From NCBI GenBank assembly GCA_946482625.1, contig CAMLSH010000098.1:1-9870 (forward strand): a stretch of DNA of 9,870 bases, given 5' to 3'. The notes beneath the pieces were generated by a model that was not told where the DNA came from, did no database searches, and was given only the letters and a program-made list of their open reading frames with translations. Of this stretch, positions 7,525 to 9,870 are shown one piece after another; position 1 is the first letter of the stretch, and each line of letters opens with the position of its first letter. The translations under genes were made by a program, and so were the position numbers. This DNA is from an uncultured Opitutaceae bacterium. Its GTDB lineage: Bacteria > Verrucomicrobiota > Verrucomicrobiae > Opitutales > Opitutaceae.

Positions 7525-8883
7525 ATGAAAATCTGTTGTATCGGTGCTGGTTACGTAGGCGGTCCAACCATGGCGATGATCGCCCTTAAGGCTCCGCACA
7601 TTCAGGTGACGGTGGTGGATATGAATGCCACGCGCATCGCGGCGTGGAACTCCGATACGCTGCCGATCTACGAGCCGGGCCTCGATGAGGTGGTGAAAGA
7701 ACGTCGCGGCAAGAATCTGTTTTTCTCCACCGACGTCACCGGCACGATTCAGGCGGCCGACATCATCTTCGTGGCGGTGAATACGCCGACCAAAACCTAC
7801 GGTGTCGGCGCCGGCCGCGCCGCCGATCTGCGCTACATCGAGTCGGTCGCGCGCACGATCGCCGAAGTCGCCACGACGCCAAAGATCATCGTCGAGAAAT
7901 CGACGATTCCGGTGAAAACCGCCGAGGCTATTAAGGAGATTCTCAGCGCTAACACGAAGGGCATCAAATTCGCGGTGCTCTCGAATCCCGAGTTCCTCGC
8001 GGAAGGCACGGCGGTCGCGGATCTGATCAGTCCGGATCGCGTTTTGATTGGCGGCGAACGCACGCCGGAAGGCGAAGCGGCGATGAAAACGCTGGTCGAT
8101 GTTTATGCCAACTGGGTTCCATGCGAGCGCATCATTACGACCAATCTCTGGTCGTCGGAGCTTTCCAAGCTGGTGGCCAACGCGTTCCTGGCGCAGCGCA
8201 TTTCCTCGATCAACTCAATCTCCGCACTGTGCGAAGCGACTGGCGCGGACGTCGACGAAGTGGCCAACGCGATCGGCAAAGACAGCCGTATCGGGCCGAA
8301 ATTCTTGAAGTCATCCGTCGGCTTCGGCGGCTCCTGCTTCCAGAAGGATATTTTGAATCTCGTGTATCTGTGTCAGCACTTCGGCCTGCCGGAAGTCGCG
8401 GCATACTGGGAGTCGGTCGTTTCAATGAACGACTATCAGAAGCGTCGTTTTGCGGGTAAGATTGTGCGGACGCTCTTCAACACGGTTGCCGACAAGAAAA
8501 TCGCGGTGCTCGGTTTCGCCTTCAAAAAGGACACGAACGACACCCGCGAATCCGCCGCGATCAACGTGTGCCGCGATCTGCTTTCGGAGCATGCGAACGT
8601 CGTGGTTTACGACCCGAAGGTGCCCGCGCATGAGATCGTCAGCGACACCCTAGGAAAGGGCATGACGAATCCGCGGCTCACGGTGGCGACGAACGCTTAC
8701 GAGGCGTGCAAAGGCGCGCACGCGATTGCCGTTGTCACGGAGTGGGACGAGTTCAAGACGCTGGATTTTGCGAAGATCTACGCGGAGATGCCGAAGCCCG
8801 CTTTCGTTTTCGATGGTCGCAACATTCTCGATCTTGCGAAGCTGACGGCTCTTGGCTTCCGCGCTTACGGCATCGGGAAGTAA
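7525..8883 (+). CDS. ugd: UDP-glucose 6-dehydrogenase, eukaryote-like subtype
   Basis: This 452-residue cytosolic enzyme oxidises UDP-glucose twice with NAD+ to UDP-glucuronate, a precursor for capsule, exopolysaccharide and other nucleotide sugars. The start at 7525 places the Rossmann motif G-A-G-Y-V-G at residues 7-12, as usual; an ATG at 7462 would add 21 unrelated residues. The NAD domain is ~1-200, with T127 in EKSTIP and E156 in NPEFLAEG. The central helix has K215 and N219 in SKLVANAF, and the catalytic Cys271 with D275 sits in [10 protein letters not shown]. The C-terminal UDP-binding domain begins near 320, with [14 protein letters not shown] and a final FDGRNILD. Many stretches match animal and plant UGDH as I recall them, notably NTPTKTYG followed by [16 protein letters not shown]-like/LPIYEPGL, and [22 protein letters not shown]; bacterial Ugd of the E. 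coli or Bacillus type lacks these. Active-site positions sit about five below the human numbering. A strong terminator follows. Confidence 0.97.
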   Translation: MKICCIGAGYVGGPTMAMIALKAPHIQVTVVDMNATRIAAWNSDTLPIYEPGLDEVVKERRGKNLFFSTDVTGTIQAADIIFVAVNTPTKTYGVGAGRAADLRYIESVARTIAEVATTPKIIVEKSTIPVKTAEAIKEILSANTKGIKFAVLSNPEFLAEGTAVADLISPDRVLIGGERTPEGEAAMKTLVDVYANWVPCERIITTNLWSSELSKLVANAFLAQRISSINSISALCEATGADVDEVANAIGKDSRIGPKFLKSSVGFGGSCFQKDILNLVYLCQHFGLPEVAAYWESVVSMNDYQKRRFAGKIVRTLFNTVADKKIAVLGFAFKKDTNDTRESAAINVCRDLLSEHANVVVYDPKVPAHEIVSDTLGKGMTNPRLTVATNAYEACKGAHAIAVVTEWDEFKTLDFAKIYAEMPKPAFVFDGRNILDLAKLTALGFRAYGIGK

Positions 8884-8915
8884 CGCGAAGCTCAGTTTCA
8901 GTTCAGGAAAAATAG

Positions 8916-8946
8916 AACCCGCGCTGTAAAAGGCGCGGGTTTTTTT
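8916..8946 (+). terminator. Intrinsic terminator of ugd
   Basis: The stem aacccgcgc (8916-8924) pairs with gcgcgggtt (8933-8941), closed by a T-G wobble and a short loop (8926-8931). The T-run of seven (8940-8946) starts within the last stem pairs. It is 33 bases after the ugd stop codon and is a strong Rho-independent terminator. Confidence 0.95.
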
Positions 8947-8955
8947 GCGGATCGC

Positions 8956-9082
8956 GTCCGACTGTTTCCGCGGTGGAGCGGGCACTCCGCGCATGCTGAT
9001 GGGTGTTGCAGACGACACATCGAGTACTGTTTTCGATGTCGAGCAACGCGCGCGGAGCGCACATTCCACCTCGGAGTCGGAC
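8956..9082. repeat. 127-base multi-block imperfect palindrome between convergent terminators
   Basis: Five nested pairs of reverse-complementary blocks share nearly one axis: gtccgact (8956-8963) with agtcggac (9075-9082), ggtgga (8972-8977) with tccacc (9065-9070), ctccgcgc (8985-8992) with gcgcggag (9050-9057), gttgc (9005-9009) with gcaac (9043-9047), and acatcga (9017-9023) with tcgatgt (9033-9039). The arms are about 60 bases with mismatches and small indels between blocks. Weak open frames on both strands here are by-products of the symmetry. It could be a decayed mobile palindromic element or a large hairpin; it is not itself followed by a T-tract on the plus strand. Confidence 0.75.
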
Positions 9083-9085
9083 ACG

Positions 9086-9117
9086 AAAAAGCCCGGCTCG
9101 CATAGGCGGGCCAGGCT
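9086..9117 (-). terminator. Intrinsic terminator of kdgK (minus strand)
   Basis: Read on the minus strand, agcctggcccgc (9117-9106) pairs with gcgagccgggct (9101-9090) around a four-base loop, with one G-U pair and one mismatch, followed by a T-run of five (plus-strand A's at 9086-9090). It lies about 65 bases past the kinase stop codon. With the ugd terminator at 8916-8946 it closes two convergent transcription units. Confidence 0.85.
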
Positions 9118-9181
9118 GAAGGAGAACGATTGAGAGAAAGAGGAGAGGATTTTTCTCTCCTTGGTCTTTTGGCCTGAGCGA

Positions 9182-9870
9182 TCAGCGGACCACGCGAGCG
9201 CCGCCGCCGGAGATCTGCTTCTCGACTTCCTTACGGGTGGCCATCGATGTGTCGCCAGGGGTCGTCGAGGCGAGCGCGCCGTGAGCGGCACCGTATTCGA
9301 CGGCTTTCTGGGGATCGTTGAACTCCATGAAGCCGAACTGTACGCCGGAGGCGAAGCTGTCGCCGCCGCCGACGCGGTCGAGGATCTCGAGGCCGGGATA
9401 TTGGCGGCTCTCGTAGAATTTGCCGTCGTGCCAGAGGATCGCGCTCCAGTCATTCTTCGTGGCGGTGATGACGTGGCGGAGCGTGGTCGCGGCGACTTTG
9501 AAATTCGGGAATTCTTTCACGGCGGTTTCGATCATCGATTTGAAGGCGCCGGTCTCGATGTGTTTGAGGTCTTCGGCACCTTTGACTTCGAAGCCGAGGG
9601 AAGCGGTGAAGTCTTCCTCGTTGCCGATCATGACATCGACGTACTTCGCGATCTCGCGGTTAACTTCCTGCGCCTTCTTGAGGCCGCCGATGGTTTTCCA
9701 GAGCGAAGGACGGTAGTTGAGATCGTAGGACACGATCGTGCCGTACTTGTTGGCGGCTTTGACGGCTTCGATGGTGGTCTCGGCGGCCGACGTGGAGAGG
9801 GCGGCGAAGATGCCACCGGTGTGGAACCAGCGCACGCCGAGTTTGCCGAAGATGTGGTCCCAATCGATGT
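9182..9870 (-). CDS. kdgK: 2-keto-3-deoxygluconate kinase, C-terminal part (5' end outside window)
   Basis: These are the last 228 residues of a PfkB/ribokinase-family sugar kinase; family members are about 340 residues, so roughly 110 N-terminal residues lie beyond the right edge. KdgK phosphorylates 2-keto-3-deoxygluconate with ATP to KDPG, the last step of uronate breakdown before the aldolase. Visible, counting from the first complete codon at 9868: VRWFHTGGIFAALS (11-24), VSYDLNYRPSLW (46-57), VMIGNEEDF (78-86), VAATTLR (125-131), and the PfkB signature 2 DRVGGGDSFASG at 164-175 with the catalytic base D170. AAHGALASTTPGDTSMAT follows near the nucleotide site, then the terminal GGGARVVR. 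The frame is open to the edge; a GTG at 9835 is internal, not the start. Downstream, a short inverted repeat aggagag/ctctcct (9141-9161) and a terminator follow. It is convergent with ugd, so not in that operon. Confidence 0.93.
   Translation of the reverse strand, partial: IDWDHIFGKLGVRWFHTGGIFAALSTSAAETTIEAVKAANKYGTIVSYDLNYRPSLWKTIGGLKKAQEVNREIAKYVDVMIGNEEDFTASLGFEVKGAEDLKHIETGAFKSMIETAVKEFPNFKVAATTLRHVITATKNDWSAILWHDGKFYESRQYPGLEILDRVGGGDSFASGVQFGFMEFNDPQKAVEYGAAHGALASTTPGDTSMATRKEVEKQISGGGARVVR

Noticed and set aside
8945..9133. Small open frames on both strands between ugd and kdgK
   Set aside because: They arise from the symmetrical palindrome at 8956-9082 and overlap the terminators.

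Overview
The window (about 60% GC by eye) looks like ordinary chromosomal DNA from a Gram-negative bacterium with an outer membrane: it carries a TonB-dependent receptor, a six-domain ribosomal protein S1, a PfkB-type ketodeoxygluconate kinase and a UDP-glucose dehydrogenase of the animal/plant-like subtype. The style of the proteins (a receptor with an 'E-x-V-K-M-E-K-L-E-V' N-terminal stretch, a KdgK ending in GGGARVVR), GC-rich codons and the absence of Shine-Dalgarno sequences fit the Verrucomicrobiota, possibly Opitutales. That placement is inference from memory of family features, not a search result.

Layout. (1) 1-1184: C-terminal two thirds of an adenine-deaminase-family amidohydrolase, its 5' end outside the window. 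(2) 1280-3646: a TonB-dependent outer-membrane receptor on the same strand, 95 bases downstream, with no terminator visible between the two. (3) 3647-4052: a 406-base gene-free stretch rich in inverted repeats, leading into rpsA. (4) 4053-5723: rpsA, closed by a strong intrinsic terminator. (5) 5816-6132: a second gene-free stretch with a 72-base REP/REPIN-like inverted repeat. (6) 6133-7419: a fold-type I PLP aminotransferase. (7) 7525-8883: UDP-glucose 6-dehydrogenase, again followed by a strong terminator. (8) 8956-9082: a 127-base multi-block imperfect palindrome between two convergent terminators. (9) 9182-9870, minus strand: C-terminal part of 2-keto-3-deoxygluconate kinase, running off the right edge.

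Functionally these are mostly independent units: translation (S1), nucleotide-sugar supply for surface polysaccharide (Ugd), uronate catabolism (KdgK), amino-acid metabolism (aminotransferase) and outer-membrane uptake (receptor). The only plausible co-transcribed pair is deaminase plus receptor. I see no phage, transposase, CRISPR, toxin-antitoxin or defence locus, and no convincing novel multi-gene system. The points most worth a second look are non-coding: the two large inverted repeats (5866-5937 and 8956-9082), the structured rpsA leader, and the lack of a Shine-Dalgarno sequence before all four visible starts. The animal-like Ugd also deserves a check.
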